Shown here one piece after another: positions 12,579 through 30,898 of a DNA stretch of 64,000 bases. Location: contig JBBPEB010000033.1 of NCBI GenBank assembly GCA_039096225.1, positions 265,001-329,000 of the forward strand. The letters are read 5' to 3'. The notes below the pieces were generated by a model, which ran no database searches, was not told where the DNA came from, and worked only from the letters and a program-made list of their open reading frames with translations. Position 1 is the stretch's first letter. Each line of letters opens with the position of its first letter. This stretch comes from Blastocystis sp. Blastoise (taxonomy: Eukaryota > Sar > Bigyra > Opalinata > Blastocystidae). A program made the translations under genes and the position numbers.

Positions 12579-13182
12579 ATCATTTAGAGATTGTCTCTAT
12601 TTATATACATAAAATATTCTCTTTATGAAAATTATTCGTTTTCTGTGTTAATCAAGTAACCTTAATTCGGCTATTTTGCTATTATATATTGATTTGTTTT
12701 GTTTTAGTCTCAGAAGAACTGTTTATTTTATATAAAAACTCCAAGAATCAATATTTCAGGTTTATAAACCTGATGAATTTTTTTTTTTTTTTTTTTTTTG
12801 ATTATTGACTTGACTATTCAATTTAGGTATGTGTTTATTTTAAATATATGATCTTGAACAATTGTTTTCAATAAAAAAGAGTTACATCAGGATATAAAAA
12901 ATCCAAAATGCGAGAAACAATTGAAATAATAAAAAAGAAAAACATAAAGACAACATTTAAAACAAGAGAATTGAGTTATTGTTTTGTTTGAGATGTTTTT
13001 CCCATAAATAAAAGAAGATTTGGAGAAAATAAAAGAAAAGTGATAGTGTTTGTCATGGATAATTTCTTGATAATTATAGAATATGTTGTGTTTTCTTAAA
13101 TAACTGAACTACTTTTGTGTCTTTTTTTTATTGTTTTTTTCTTTTCTTATTTGTTTTATTTTTATTATAAGAGAATATTGCA
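12579..13182. other. Intergenic spacer
   Basis: This AT-rich 600 bases between sideroflexin and the next gene includes a long T-run (12779-12799) and pyrimidine-rich stretches just before the next ATG. I see no gene or RNA in it. Confidence 0.5.
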
Positions 13183-14489
13183 ATGGCTAACTTTTGTGGT
13201 ATATGAATTTTGATTCAAATAATTTATATCGATCCTTTTAGGTTCTTTTTATAACGCTTTGAAGACTCTTGCACCTTCATCTAGTGCTGCTGCTTATGTA
13301 TTAGCTGGTAACGTTGGTAGAATCAGTGTTGTTGGTACTTTCCTTGTTGATATTGTCAACATTATTATGCGTGTATTCGTCAACAATAGTGAATCTAGTT
13401 CTAAATGTTCTTTCGAAAGTTTCATGAACCTTGATACTACTTGCATGACTGAATTCTATAATTCTGTCTTCAATAACCTTCCTTATCATGAATGGTTAAT
13501 CATTTTCAATATTATGTTCCGTCTTCTTACTTGTATTGTCTTCTTTGTATGTTTTTAATATTAAAAAATTATTATAAGAAAAATAATTTTTTTTTTTGCT
13601 TATTTTTCTATTATATAATTTGTTTATTACTATATAAATTTTAGATTATGGAAGATGTTTTCAACAAATATGAAACTGCTAAAGTTAACGTATGCATTAT
13701 TATTTTTATTATTATTTAATATTATTATAGAGAGAATTCCTTACTCTTGGTACTGCCTTAGGAGCTGTTGAAAGAGCCTTTACTATGGGTGTTAGTTCTG
13801 TATATATATATTTATGTTATTATTATTTATAGTATTATTATTTATATTATTTATATATATTTATATATCATATTATTATATATATCATCTTCTTACTATA
13901 CACTCAATATAGTCTGCTGTTTGGTCCGTTCATTTAGATAAGGTTAAGGGTGATATATATCCTGTTGTTAGGTATGTCTTTCTATTCTATTTTTTTTTTT
14001 TTTTTTTTTTTTTAATAATTAAAATAATAATAATTATTATATATATAGTATTGATTTTGCTAAGAACCTTGCTAATGCTTCTTCTTCTTGGATTTTCATT
14101 TTCAGATATTTAATTATGTCTTTTGGTATTTTCTCTTATTCCATTTTTGATAGAAAGGATAATTATGTTGGTAAACATTTCAGTCTTATCGGTTATATTT
14201 TAACTTTGCTTGGTATTCTTCAATTTATCTCTGGTATCTTAAAGCTCTGTTCTTTCGGTGTTTTCAGCATGATTACTGGTATGTATTTTATTATTATTAT
14301 ATTATTATTACTATTATTAATTTTTACAAATTAATTCCTTATACTATATAATTTATAGGTATCTTAGAACTTATCTTTAATATTTTATTCCTTGTTTGGG
14401 TCTTTATTTTCTCTACTGTTTGTCGTAATAAAACCGATCACCTTACTGAATCTTTAACTCAAGATGCTTCTGTTGATATTACTAACTAA
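13183..14489 (+). CDS. Unknown multi-pass membrane protein
   Basis: Seven or so exons join in frame from the ATG at 13183 (MANFCGSFYNALKT) to the TAA at 14487-14489, about 300 residues. Several hydrophobic segments are visible: around VGTFLVDIVNIIMRVF, LIIFNIMFRLLTCIVFF, WIFIFRYLIMSFGIFSY, LIGYILTLLGILQFISGI and ILELIFNILFLVWVFIF. Four or five membrane passes are likely. A Cys-containing loop (SSSKCSFESFMNLDTTC) follows the first. The tail is short, polar and acidic. I do not recognise the family. It lies downstream of sideroflexin on the same strand but 600 bases away, so there is no operon-like link. Confidence 0.75.
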
Positions 14490-15005
14490 AAATAATATCT
14501 ACTTTCATTTTATCATTCTTTTTTTATGAACAAATATAAATCATTTGCCAATTATATAATTTTCATTTTATTGTTGTGTTACATATTATTATTTTCATAA
14601 TTATATCATTTTTAAATATATATATATATAAATTCACACCTTTTATTGTTTTTATTTAACATTTAATACAAAAAACAGTATTCTCTTTTTTACTTGAAAT
14701 AATTTGTTAAATAAAATAGAAAAATCAAATCTTCATTAAGGTACCCATAAACACTTTTGAAAAAATCTTGGTTTTTTTAATTTCTACAGTAAAAATATGA
14801 ATATATTTATAAGGGTACATAAATTTTTTGAGATGATTTTTTTGGGCATCTTGGCGGTTCTTTCAACGGGTTTTTCGATATTTTATAAATACACTTTACT
14901 TACGAATAACGTATGTGTGCTTTGTCATATATAAATTTTTTGATCTCCTATCCATTCTACAATTATATATCTATTTTATTAATATATTTTAATAGAAAAC
15001 AAACC
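14490..15005. promoter_or_regulatory. NF-YB upstream region with an E2F-like site
   Basis: This is AT-rich spacer. TTGGCGGTTC at 14851-14860 is the only GC-rich element and resembles an E2F core. A possible 5' leader intron ends in TTTTAATAG just before AAAACAAACC and the NF-YB ATG; it would begin at a GT near 14911. Confidence 0.3.
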
Positions 15006-15833
15006 ATGTCCGATGATAAAATGGATACTAAAGAACAAGATAGATATTTACCTATCGCCAATATCTCTAGAATAATGAAGAAGTCTCTTCCACCAAATGC
15101 TAAGATCTCTAAAGAAGCTAAGGAATGTGTTCAAGAATGTGTATCTGAATTTATTGCCTTTGTTACCAGTGAAGCTAGTGATAAATGTAAACAAGAAAAA
15201 CGTAAAACAATCAATGGTGACGATTTATTATGGGCTATGGGAACTCTTGGCTTTGATAGATATTTAGAACCACTCAAAACTTATCTTAACAAATACAGAG
15301 AAGTATATCTTAATTTTTTTTAAATTTTTTTCACTTTTTTTTTCACTTTATTTATTATTAATCCTATATTATATATAGTGTGCTAAATCAGATAATGAAG
15401 TAAGTTATATATATAATTTTATTTTATTATTTATTTTTATTATCATGTTTATATTATATTATATATATTATATTATATATATTATTATATTATATAGATT
15501 TATTATTATATTTCTATTATACTTCAATAATTCTATATATATAAAGGCTTCAGGTGATGAAGGTCTTGATGATAAGAAATCAGAAGATAATTCACTTCCT
15601 TTGAATTTCACTCAACATCAACCTATACCTTCTCTTCAAATGAATAATAATATAAATGGATCTTTACCTGGTCTCAGTGACCCTTCACAAACTATAAATA
15701 ATGTATATATTTATATATAAATATATTTATAATATTTTTTTTAACAAATTTTTAGAACTATTTTTATACTTATATTATTCTATAGTCTCCTTATAATTTT
15801 TCTGGAATTCCTAATCCTTTAAATAGACAATAA
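15006..15833 (+). CDS. NFYB: NF-YB, CCAAT-binding histone-fold subunit
   Basis: Four exons join from the ATG at 15006 ([11 protein letters not shown]) to the TAA at 15831-15833, about 165 residues. Residues about 13-100 are a near-textbook NF-YB/HAP3 histone fold: [35 protein letters not shown], then [19 protein letters not shown] and [18 protein letters not shown] pairs with NF-YC, then NF-YA joins to bind CCAAT in promoters. An acidic, Asn/Ser/Pro-rich tail ([13 protein letters not shown]) is disordered and ends NPLNRQ. An upstream in-frame ATG at 14913 would add a hydrophobic leader, but the region between looks like a 5' leader intron. I therefore chose the ATG at 15006, which fits the family's short acidic N-terminus. 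Confidence 0.95.
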
Positions 15834-16147
15834 AATAATATTATCATTTATATCTTATTTATTATCATCTTTATATCAATTTGTCTTTATAACTATATTT
15901 TCAACTTTTCTAATTATTTCATTGTTTTACATTTTTTTCATTTTATCAACTAGATTATTTTTATTTAATAAATCCAATATATTATTCAATGAAAAACATT
16001 TTAATAAAAAAAAATAAATAGCAAAACAATTATAATAAAGCTACTTGAAAAATAATGATACTTTATAAGGCTACTCCTGAATAATAATTAAAACAGACAT
16101 AATAGATAACACTTCCATAAAATGATTTGTTTAAAAAAATGAATAAC
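15834..16147. other. Convergent intergenic spacer
   Basis: This lies between the 3' ends of NF-YB (+) and OST4 (-). It is AT-rich, with A-runs and T-runs such as the A-run at 16008-16013 that may serve 3'-end formation on either strand. No gene is visible. Confidence 0.4.
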
Positions 16148-16261
16148 TTAATCAGTTACATCCTTAGGTTGTGATACCATATAATAATATCCAATAATAA
16201 AGGAGAATACACCAATTCCTACCCAATTAACAGCCTTCATTAACAGTTGATCGACTTCCAT
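16148..16261 (-). CDS. OST4: OST4-like subunit of oligosaccharyltransferase (37 aa)
   Basis: An intronless 37-codon frame runs from the ATG at 16261 to the TAA at 16148-16150. It has the layout of OST4: a very short lumenal start (MEVDQLL), one membrane helix (WVGIGVFSFIIG), a YYY, then a short polar tail with a Pro-Lys pair (SQPKD). Against human OST4, as I remember it, the length is the same and N12, G15, F19, Y25 and Y27 fall in the same columns without gaps. OST4 bridges STT3 to OST3/OST6-type subunits in the ER complex that transfers N-glycans. CTATATAATT...CATATAG just upstream could be a leader intron. Another single-pass mini-protein is possible. Confidence 0.7.
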   Translation of the reverse strand: MEVDQLLMKAVNWVGIGVFSFIIGYYYMVSQPKDVTD

Positions 16262-16640
16262 TCCTAAATATATGTACCTATATGATTAATTATATAGCAA
16301 GCAAATCATTTCAATCATACTTTAGTATTTATATAAATAAACAACTCTTAAATAATTGAAAAATCAATTAAAAACAAAATTTCTTGAAAAAAAAACAGAA
16401 GTCATGCCTTATCTCGGTCTTCCGCGAATATAATGATTTTTTGTCGTTGTCAGAACACACAGAATAATCATGGTTATAATACGTAATATCAGAGAAAAAT
16501 GATTCTTTCATTTTTGTTCATGAGAATAAACAAAAAAAAAACAATTTTCTTTTCTCTTGTCTATTGTTACCTTTTTGAAATAATCAAGTATAGTTTTTGT
16601 TTGCTTTTCTAGTTCATATACATATCTAGGAGTTACGACA
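16262..16640. other. Divergent promoter region OST4 / SRP68
   Basis: A 380-base head-to-head spacer. It contains a short GC-rich block CGGTCTTCCGCG at 16414-16425 and otherwise T-rich sequence. No gene is visible. Confidence 0.4.
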
Positions 16641-19350
16641 ATGGAAATTGTTGATAGTCAAGTTCAAGTCCCAGAAGTTACTCTTCCTAAGCCTAAACTT
16701 CATTTTGAAATTTTTTATAATATTAAACTGTTACAACAACAAAATGGATTAAAACAGTCTGATTTCAGTAGATATCGTCAATTTTGTGCTCGTAAGATTC
16801 GTCGTGTGCGAAAACGAATTGATTTTACTTATGGTAAAAAAGTATACACTCCTAGACTTTTTACAGTTGAAAATGTCAAAGATTCTGGATCTCTTTTCGT
16901 TCCTTTATTAGAAACCGAACGTGCTTGGGCTTATGCTATGGAAATAAAACAAGTATATTATTGTGTTTTTATATATTTATATATATTCATTTATTTTTTT
17001 TTTTTTTTTATTATACTATAATTTATATATATATATATATATATTTATAAATAGGATTTAGCAAATCAAGATACTTCTCGTTCTCATTTCCATTTATTAA
17101 GTCGTTTGAAGAAGACTTGTCATAATGCTGAATTATTATTATCCATTTGTAATGAGATGTGTGATGATGATACAATGTTAGAAGCTGAAGCTTATTCTAA
17201 TTATATTCATGGTGTTTATTATGTAGAAATAGATAAATATGTATATATATATTTATTTATTTATATATATATATTTTTTTTTATTTATATATATTCATTT
17301 TTTGTATTTTATACTATTATATATATATAGAGTGAAGCTTTAGATTGTTTCTTAAAATGTCAGAATATTTTAAGTCATTTACATGAAATATGTATTTCGA
17401 TCTTATTAAAAGTATATTCTGATAAATTAAAAGAATTAGAACCTTATATTCGTTATTGTAAATATAATATGAAAAGTAATAATGATGAAGAAGAATTATT
17501 AAATATTAATTCTAAAGCAGGTATTTATTGATTATTATTATGTTTATTATTTGGGTTATTTTTTTTTTATTTTTTTATTTATTTATTTTTATTGTTCTGT
17601 TTATTATTATTGTTATTTATGTTTATTATTATTTATTTTATTTATAATAATATATATTTATATAGATCATTTCGATAGTGTATTACAATCTAAGATACAA
17701 GATATTCTTATGAAGAAACATAATCAGAATAAAGGAGATTTATCTATTATTCAATGGAGATCTATTAAGATTCCCGTGGAAAATGACCAAGTATTATAGT
17801 TATAATTATACTTTTGTTGATTTCTATTTATATAGATTCGTATATGCTTATTAAAAGCACGTGATCTTGAAACTGAACTTTGTGAAGTATTTATTTATTA
17901 TTATTGTCTATTATGTTTATTATTATTGTTTATTATTTATTATTATTATTGTTTATTATTTATTATGTTTATTATTATTGTTTATTATTTATTATGTTTA
18001 TTATTATTATACTTATTATTATTGTTATTATTATTATTATTTATTATTTATTATTTTTTATGCTTATTGTTTATTCTATTTATTATATTATTATCATTTA
18101 CTCTAGATGGATAAGGAGGATAAGGAGAAGGTGTTGGATGCCTATAGTGATATATTCTCAACTTATGATGAAGCCCATCGCATTATCTCCCAAGATATCG
18201 ATAAAGTATATATATATATATTATTATTATTATTATTATTTAATATATTATTACACTTATTATATATAGTTAAGTAAATCTGTTGGTTCTTCTACCATCA
18301 GTAATCGTAATATTCAAATATTTAACTATATATTTGCATATATAAAATACTTGAAATTATGTAGAGTTTTAGAACGTAATATATTCTTATTCTCTATATA
18401 TTACTCTACATATACAAATGATCAACTAGCATTTAATAAGAAGAAAATCACAATCCCCGATATTCTTACTATGTATATATATATATATATTAAATCTGAA
18501 TTCTTTATATATAATTATATTAAATATATCTATTCTCTTTCATTCACTTATTATTATATATATAGTATTGCAAGTATTCTTCACAATATAGAAGATACCC
18601 AGCAAGTACTTTCTCAAAAGACCCCTGAAGAGATTGATATCGATGAAGACACTACCCAACAAGGAAAACAATCTGAAGAATATATTATGCAACAACATCT
18701 TTTAGCATTTAATTATATATTTAGAACTTGGAGAGCTTATTTCGCTGCTACTATGTATATATATATAATGTTAATACAGTTTAGATTTCATTCTATATTC
18801 TAGTCAATTTTATACTATGAATATAATAATATATACTCTATATATACTATGTTTATGTCTGTGAATTCCTATAAGGAAGCTTCTGCTCTAGTTCACATGT
18901 GTGATTCGTTTAACGACTCGATAGTCTCTCTTCTTCACGATAATGGAATCCCTTTCATTTTCAAAGATCAACATCTGTATATATATATATAATAGTTATT
19001 CAATTTAATAATTTATTTTTTCAAGATATGTCATTATATATATATATATATAGTCGTTGTATAGATGCTAATACTTATCCTCTTCTGATGAATATACTTA
19101 CTCCCTTTAAATATCAAGTTCTTTCGAATTCTGTTATTAATAAATTACCTATTTCTGAAGTGGATACTACTATTAAATATAGTATATATATATAATTATA
19201 TATATATATATATATATATATACTCTATTTTATTTTATATATTCTTGAATAATCATTATTATTATTATTATATATATAGATAGTGAAACGAATATTATGG
19301 ATAAATTAGATGAAGTGATGGATATTAATGGAGATGTCAAATTATTTGAA

Positions 19351-19386
<36 letters not shown>

Positions 19387-19672
19387 CATTCTAATAAATC
19401 TATATATAATTTAGATACCTCCAAAGATGACTGCACTTACTTGTAAGCCATTATTTTTTGATATTTTAGCAGAAGAAATGAATTATGATTCTATTCACTT
19501 TGAGAAATATCTTCAAAAGAATCAACAAAAGAAAACAGTAGCAGAGAATAAACCAATTTCAATGAATTCTCAAAAGAAATCTATTGTTACTCCTTCTACT
19601 ACTCAAGAAACAGCTTCTAATGAAAATGCTACTGAACAAACTAAAGGTGGATGGTTCTCCAGCTGGTGGTAA
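16641..19672 (+). CDS. SRP68: SRP68, signal recognition particle 68 kDa subunit
   Basis: A dozen or more exons join in frame from the ATG at 16641 (MEIVDSQVQVPE) to the TAA at 19670-19672. SRP68 binds SRP RNA and SRP72 and helps target ribosomes to the ER. The RNA-binding N-terminus is well conserved: LLQQQNGLKQSDFSRYRQFC, ARKIRRVRKRIDF, ERAWAYAMEIKQ, then HFHLLSRLKK and AEAYSNYIHGVYYVE. The middle is helical and divergent. The C-terminal SRP72-contact region keeps IPPKM...CKPLFFDILAEEMN, matching the human 'FPPGFQPIPCKPLFFD' block. The chain ends in an unusual tryptophan-rich GGWFSSWW. Introns contain TTTATTATT-type tracts, notably 17890-18100. IPV at 17769-17777 is written with the GC-rich codons ATT CCC GTG. 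Confidence 0.92.
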
Positions 19673-20140
19673 ACAAACAATCATGATTTAAAGAGATATA
19701 TCTTCTTCTTTTTTCGTAACATTCTGCTTATAATTATATTTTTTTAAATATCTAAATATTTCTTTGTTCTCTATGGAATACTTTTTTTCCAATAATTTTA
19801 TTTATATACATATATACTCTTTTTAATTTACTATTGGGCATTATTAATGTGATTCATACATTTTTGTGTTGTTTTTTTTTTATTTTTATTTTTTATCATA
19901 TTTTTATTATGTTCATCATATGTATCCTGCAACTTTTTTTCATCTTCTATTCCATTTAATTGTGAAATAAATGAAAAAGAACTCATACTTTTTAAATAGA
20001 AACATTATTACATTTTTAACGCCAGTTCAACCGATTAATCATGATTTTTTCATTTTTTTATCAACCACATTTCAACATCATTTCAATGTTTTTCAATATA
20101 ATAATTTGATAATTTTTTAAAGTCTCATATATTGTTGAAA
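19673..20140. other. Intergenic spacer
   Basis: An AT-rich spacer with several T-runs (for example 19869-19878) between SRP68 and the GST/ProX gene. Nothing recognisable. Confidence 0.4.
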
Positions 20141-22136
<1,996 letters not shown>

Positions 22137-22528
22137 ATAGCATCTTTTTATTACATAAATCCATATTCAAAAGATCATTATGAAAGATTTCTTATTTCTG
22201 TATACCTATTCGTAAGAATATATACTTATTAGTATGTTTCGTTAAATATATACTTGCTTTTATGATTAAAACACATTTTAAAACTTGTTTTCCTTTTTTA
22301 TATATTGAAAATATTTGATTTTACAAAGAAATAGTTGTCATTTAGATAATAATGGACTTTCTACATTTATATAAATATGAATTATATGGATATACTTGAA
22401 TTATATAAAGATGCGAACAAAAAATCACATTCTAGTTTTTTTTAAATGCCAAAAACCAAGAGAATTTCTAGAAGCAAAGAGAATTTTTCACTTTTTGTCA
22501 TTTTTTTTCTATTTCTTGATATTTATAA
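22137..22528. other. Intergenic spacer
   Basis: AT-rich spacer between the GST/ProX gene and SGT1. I see no gene or RNA. Confidence 0.4.
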
Positions 22529-23570
22529 ATGACTGATTCTCTTCCTATTAAAAACTATAGAACTTCTTTTTATCAAACAGCTAACACTGCTGTTTATGCA
22601 TATTTAGGTATTCAAGTCATTTTCATCACTTTTGATCTGTTTAGGTACTCGTGGTTTAACTGAAAGTGATGCAGTTGTCGATATTCAATCAGATAAATTG
22701 CATGTTATCATCAATACTCCTAATTGTCAACCTTTTGAAGAAACTGTCGAATTATTTAGTTCCGTTGTACCTTCTGAGTCTAGTTATCAGTATTTATATG
22801 TTTAGTTAGATATATTTTCTATATATATGCTATTTTTATGTTGAGTTATAATTATATTCTACCTTGTTTCTATCATTTTACACGATTCAGTTATTTTTTA
22901 TTTGTATTTATAATTAAACTCATTTATAGCTTTACTCCTTCAAAGCTTGAAATTACTCTGAAAAAGGCAGATGATGTCTCTTGGTCAGCAATCAATAAAA
23001 CAAGTACATATTATATGTTTTTCTTATTTTATGTTCTATATATTCTTCCTTTTCATATCTTATTTATTTTTCTATAGATGAAGGTCATTTTATAGTTACT
23101 TCTGCTCCAGTAGAAGCAGCCAAACCTGTGAATCCTTATTCATCTAAAAAAGATTGGACAAAATTTGAAGTTCCTGAAGAAAAAGAAGAAAAAACTGATG
23201 TAAAGAAAATGACAGTATATATTGTTGTTATTATATTTATTATTATATTTATTATATTTATTATATTTATTATATTTATTATATTTATTATTATATTTAT
23301 TATTATTATTATATTTATTATATTTATTATTATTATTATTCTATATCTTTTATTATATTTATTATATTTATCATTTAATATATATATCATTATTTATAAT
23401 AATAGGGAAATGAAAGTTTAGAGTATTTCTTCCAGAAGATGTATAATGATGCTGATGAAGATACAAAGAAAGCTATGATTAAGAGTCTTCAAACAAGTGG
23501 AGGCAAAGTTCTTTCTACAAACTGGAAAGAAATGAAAGATAAAAATTATGAAAAAGATCCTATTCAATAA
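22529..23570 (+). CDS. SGT1: SGT1-like HSP90 co-chaperone (CS + SGS, no TPR)
   Basis: Five exons join from the ATG at 22529 (MTDSLPIKNYRTSFYQT) to the TAA at 23568-23570. The first 95 residues form a CS domain: YRTSFYQTANTAVYAYLG, DIQSDKLHVII, ESSYHFTPSKLEITLKKAD, VSWSAIN. The rest is an SGS domain: YSSKKDWTKFE, SLEYFFQKMYNDADEDTKKA and KVLSTNWKEMKDK, as in animals and plants. SGT1 works with HSP90 in SCF ubiquitin ligase and kinetochore assembly. The usual N-terminal TPR block is absent. The chain also ends just after LSTNWKEM, earlier than orthologues, which continue to a WEY-type tail. An intron at 23216-23404 holds ATTTATTAT repeats. Confidence 0.9.
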
Positions 23571-23944
23571 GTTTCTTTGTGAAAAATCAGTTGAAAACTA
23601 TTTATTTAATTCTAGTCTCGTATATTCTTTTAAATTTGCATGTATAATAGTTGTTTTTAACAACAGTGTTTCTAATCATTTTTGTTTTTGTTTTTTGTAA
23701 TTATCTATTTTCCCATCACATTTCTTTGATATATTCTTTCGTAGATATAAACGTGACTATTTAATTTATATATATATATTTGAAAAGATATGTTTATTTA
23801 AATACAAAATAATTTTTAATAAAATTTCATGGAAAAATGTGGTTTTATACTAACATACTAAAGAAAAACAGTAAGAATCAATTTTTATCAAAAAGGATTG
23901 TCTTCGTCAATTGTTTTTATTGTTCCGAGAAATATAATATTAAA
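23571..23944. other. Intergenic spacer
   Basis: AT-rich spacer before the PRP4 kinase gene. The open frame extends upstream of the chosen start, but it is T-rich leader sequence. Nothing else is seen. Confidence 0.4.
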
Positions 23945-26408
<2,464 letters not shown>

Positions 26409-26750
26409 TTCTCCATGTTACTATGTGTTTCTTTTTTATTATTTGGATTTATTTTTAATTTTTCTAAATAAAGCATGTTCTACTATTCATTTTTTCTTCA
26501 TTCTTGTATTTAATAAAAAAGAATTGTCATCACCCAACTATTTTTATATTGTTATATTTTATTATTCATACTCTTCATATATATATATATGAAATTGGAG
26601 ACATAACTCATATTTTTTCATTATTTTTCAATTCATTCATCGATTAGAAAAAGTAACTTACACTTTTATACAAAGTATTTTCCATTTCTATTATATATTT
26701 ATTTTTTTCAATATTTTCTGTTTTTCAAAGTAAAGTATATTGAAACTATC
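26409..26750. other. Intergenic spacer
   Basis: AT-rich spacer with T-rich stretches before the BTB-TLDc ATG. Nothing recognisable. Confidence 0.4.
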
Positions 26751-27862
26751 ATGGTAGACCCTACTGTAAGTAATAAAGTACTTATTACTAAACTTTCAAG
26801 CTTTGTCGATGTCTTCTTTCAAAAGAAATTAGCTGAAATCAATAAATTACGAGATTCTGTGATTTCATCAATTGGCCAACCTGATGAAAATATGTTACAA
26901 TTGAAAAATGAATTTATTCAAATCATTGATTCTTTAAAGTCGTCTTTCACTGATATGTTTGATACTCTCCTAGAAAACAAACACGAACTAGTTGATAGTG
27001 ATTATTTAAATATGAATAAATATTTAAATATAGGTACATTTATCTTCCAAGAAGAAACTCATAAGTTTCAAATAGAAGAGTCAGTTCTAATGAAGTTCCC
27101 AACAAGTCTATTTACTGAATATTATCAAAATGAGGATATATTGAATGATGATGGAACCATTTTTATAGATCATAGTGAAGAATATTTTCCTATTATATTA
27201 GAATATATGAAAACAAATAAGTTAGATTTTGGATCTTATTCAACAGGTATACAATATCATATTTATTATGATCTTGTTTTTTATAATTTACCCATTCCTA
27301 GTTCTATTTTGAAATACAATCTCATAGAGAAAGTTCAAAATGAATGGAATAAGCCATTGTTTAATTTTAAAATAAATAAAAGGCGGTATTTAATAAAGAG
27401 ATCATTATTGGAACGATATAAAATTCACGATAGTTACTTTCAACAAGTGACTCCTCAAGATTGTTATTATGATTATGATTCGAATACATTTATACGAAAA
27501 GATCCTGTGCGTTATTTTGAATATATTTATCAATATATAACTGAAGGTGATATACGATTGACTGAAAAAGATTCATCACCAGAAACTCTGAAATTAATTC
27601 AGACGGATTTCAGTTCGTTTTCAATCACACCTCTTCAATATATATGGACAAAATATTTAACTGACACCCTTTCAAAGTTCCCTGACACGTGCTTATTGAA
27701 TGAGAAATGCAGGCGATGCCTTATAAAATGGTGCGGAAATGACAAACAATGGAGACTTCTCTATCGGTATAGATTTTTTATTATTAGTTTATTTTTATTA
27801 TAAATGTTTATTATTATGTTTATTATTATATGTTTATTATATGTTTATTATGTGTATTTTTG

Positions 27863-27957
<95 letters not shown>

Positions 27958-28638
27958 CTTATTATTATTATATATTATATATATTATTATTATTATATAT
28001 ATTATTATTATTACTCTATATAGTGCTTCTCGAGATGGATATAAAGCTTCTGACTTTCACTCTCGATGTGATTCCCGTGGGGAAACGATCGTTGTTATTT
28101 GTTCAGAAGATTTGGAAAAGAAAGAATGTCTTTTTGGAGGATACAATAATACAAGTTGGGATTCTACAAGTATGATATATATATATATATATATATTAAC
28201 AATATTTATGAATCTTTCTAGATATATATATATTTGTAATAATATATCTCTATTCATATATATAACATATATATAGATTTACTATATAAATATATGTATA
28301 TATATATATAATCTATTTCAATAGATACCTTTTTATATGACAATGAGTCCTTCTTATTCACACTTATAAATCCTCATCACACTCGTCCAACTCGATTTGC
28401 CTGTCGTAATCCGTACAAAGCGTTATATGGCGATTCACACTGTGGTCCTGTGTACGGTTGTGGGGATCTGCACATTGCTGACAAATGCAATCGAACTATT
28501 GGGGGATGGACTCATTTAGATGGAACATTATCTTATTGTAATTCTACTGAATATAAGAAAAGTTTGTTTGTAAATACAGCTGCTGTTGACCAACGAAATG
28601 ATTTCTTTGTTAAAGATATTGAAGTATTTGGAAGGTAA
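26751..28638 (+). CDS. BTB/KCTD-like and TLDc domain protein
   Basis: Three coding exons join from the ATG at 26751 (MVDPTVSNKVLITKLSS) to the TAA at 28636-28638, about 495 residues. A helical N-terminus of about 95 residues is followed by a KCTD/T1-type BTB fold: YLNIGTFIFQEETHKF, FIDHSEEYFPIILEYM. A second, weaker copy begins LFNFKINKRRYLIKRSLLE, including FIRKDPVRYFEYIYQY. The C-terminal 165 residues are a TLDc domain: LLYRASRDGYKASDFHSRC, IVVICSEDLEKKECLFGGY, FLYDNESFLFTLINPHHTRP, IGGW, and a Cys-rich stretch, ending FFVKDIEVFGR. TLDc proteins act in oxidative-stress protection and V-ATPase regulation. BTB-TLDc combinations are common in amoeboid protists. The partner is unknown. Confidence 0.8.
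27867..27955. repeat. (ATT)n microsatellite in an intron
   Basis: A nearly pure ATT tract of about 88 bases, with one GTT interruption, in the intron before the TLDc domain. Confidence 0.95.
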
Positions 28639-29457
28639 TTATTCTTATATATAATACAAGTATGAATGTATATAACAAAAGAATTCTATTATTGTCATTT
28701 TGTTTTATTTGATTATCATTAATATATTTATGTTATTTGGGTTTGATACAAAATAATTTATTTTGTTATAATAAAAGTTTTAATTTATATTAATCAAAAG
28801 TTATGTGGATAAGGAAATGGTTTATTTTTGAAAAGCAAAGGTGTTTCATTTTATTAAAAACTAAATATATAAAAATATATTAATTCTTTTTTTAAATCTA
28901 GTACATAATTCAAAGATAATTAGAATGATGATGATTTGAAAAATAAAATTGTACAATAATGTTTTGATGAATTTATATAAACAAGAACAAAATAACAAAA
29001 AGGATATGTTTCAAACAGTAGACAAGTAGAAGAACAATGAAGACAATAATATGCAATAAGTTAAAAAATCTTAGATGTTTATAGATAATGAATAATTGAA
29101 AAAAAGATGTGTATATATAATGAATGGCAAGTTTCTTGAAGTAATTGTTGTGGAGAAAAAAAGAATAAGAATATAAGAATAAGAATAATATACATATAAG
29201 GTAATAGAAATAGATGAAGAAAACCATGCTATTTTTGTATATAGAATATATAGTGTATAGATATTAAATAAGATGAGAACAGAAAAGAAGAAGATATATA
29301 TATATTATATATATATAGCCATTCATATATATTTAGATAAAGCAGTAATGAGTTATAAATAAAGAACAGAAGAGAAGACCAATATAAAAGATAAAGCAAA
29401 AAGATACTACAGCTAAGGATACAAATAACATGGATCACGTGATGAGAAGACCATCAT
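28639..29457. other. Convergent intergenic spacer, no gene seen
   Basis: This 820-base AT-rich spacer holds two minus-strand open frames (28973-29227 and 29229-29438), both Phe/Leu/Ile/Tyr low-complexity and without any recognisable feature. I treat them as noise. A palindromic ATCACGTGAT lies at 29434-29443. Confidence 0.5.

Positions 29458-30898
<1,441 letters not shown>

Noticed and set aside
14913-15005. Longer N-terminus for NF-YB
   Set aside because: The extension is hydrophobic and unlike the family; a leader intron ending TTTTAATAG explains the open frame.
28973-29438. Two minus-strand frames in a spacer
   Set aside because: Hydrophobic low-complexity noise without splice-consistent neighbours.
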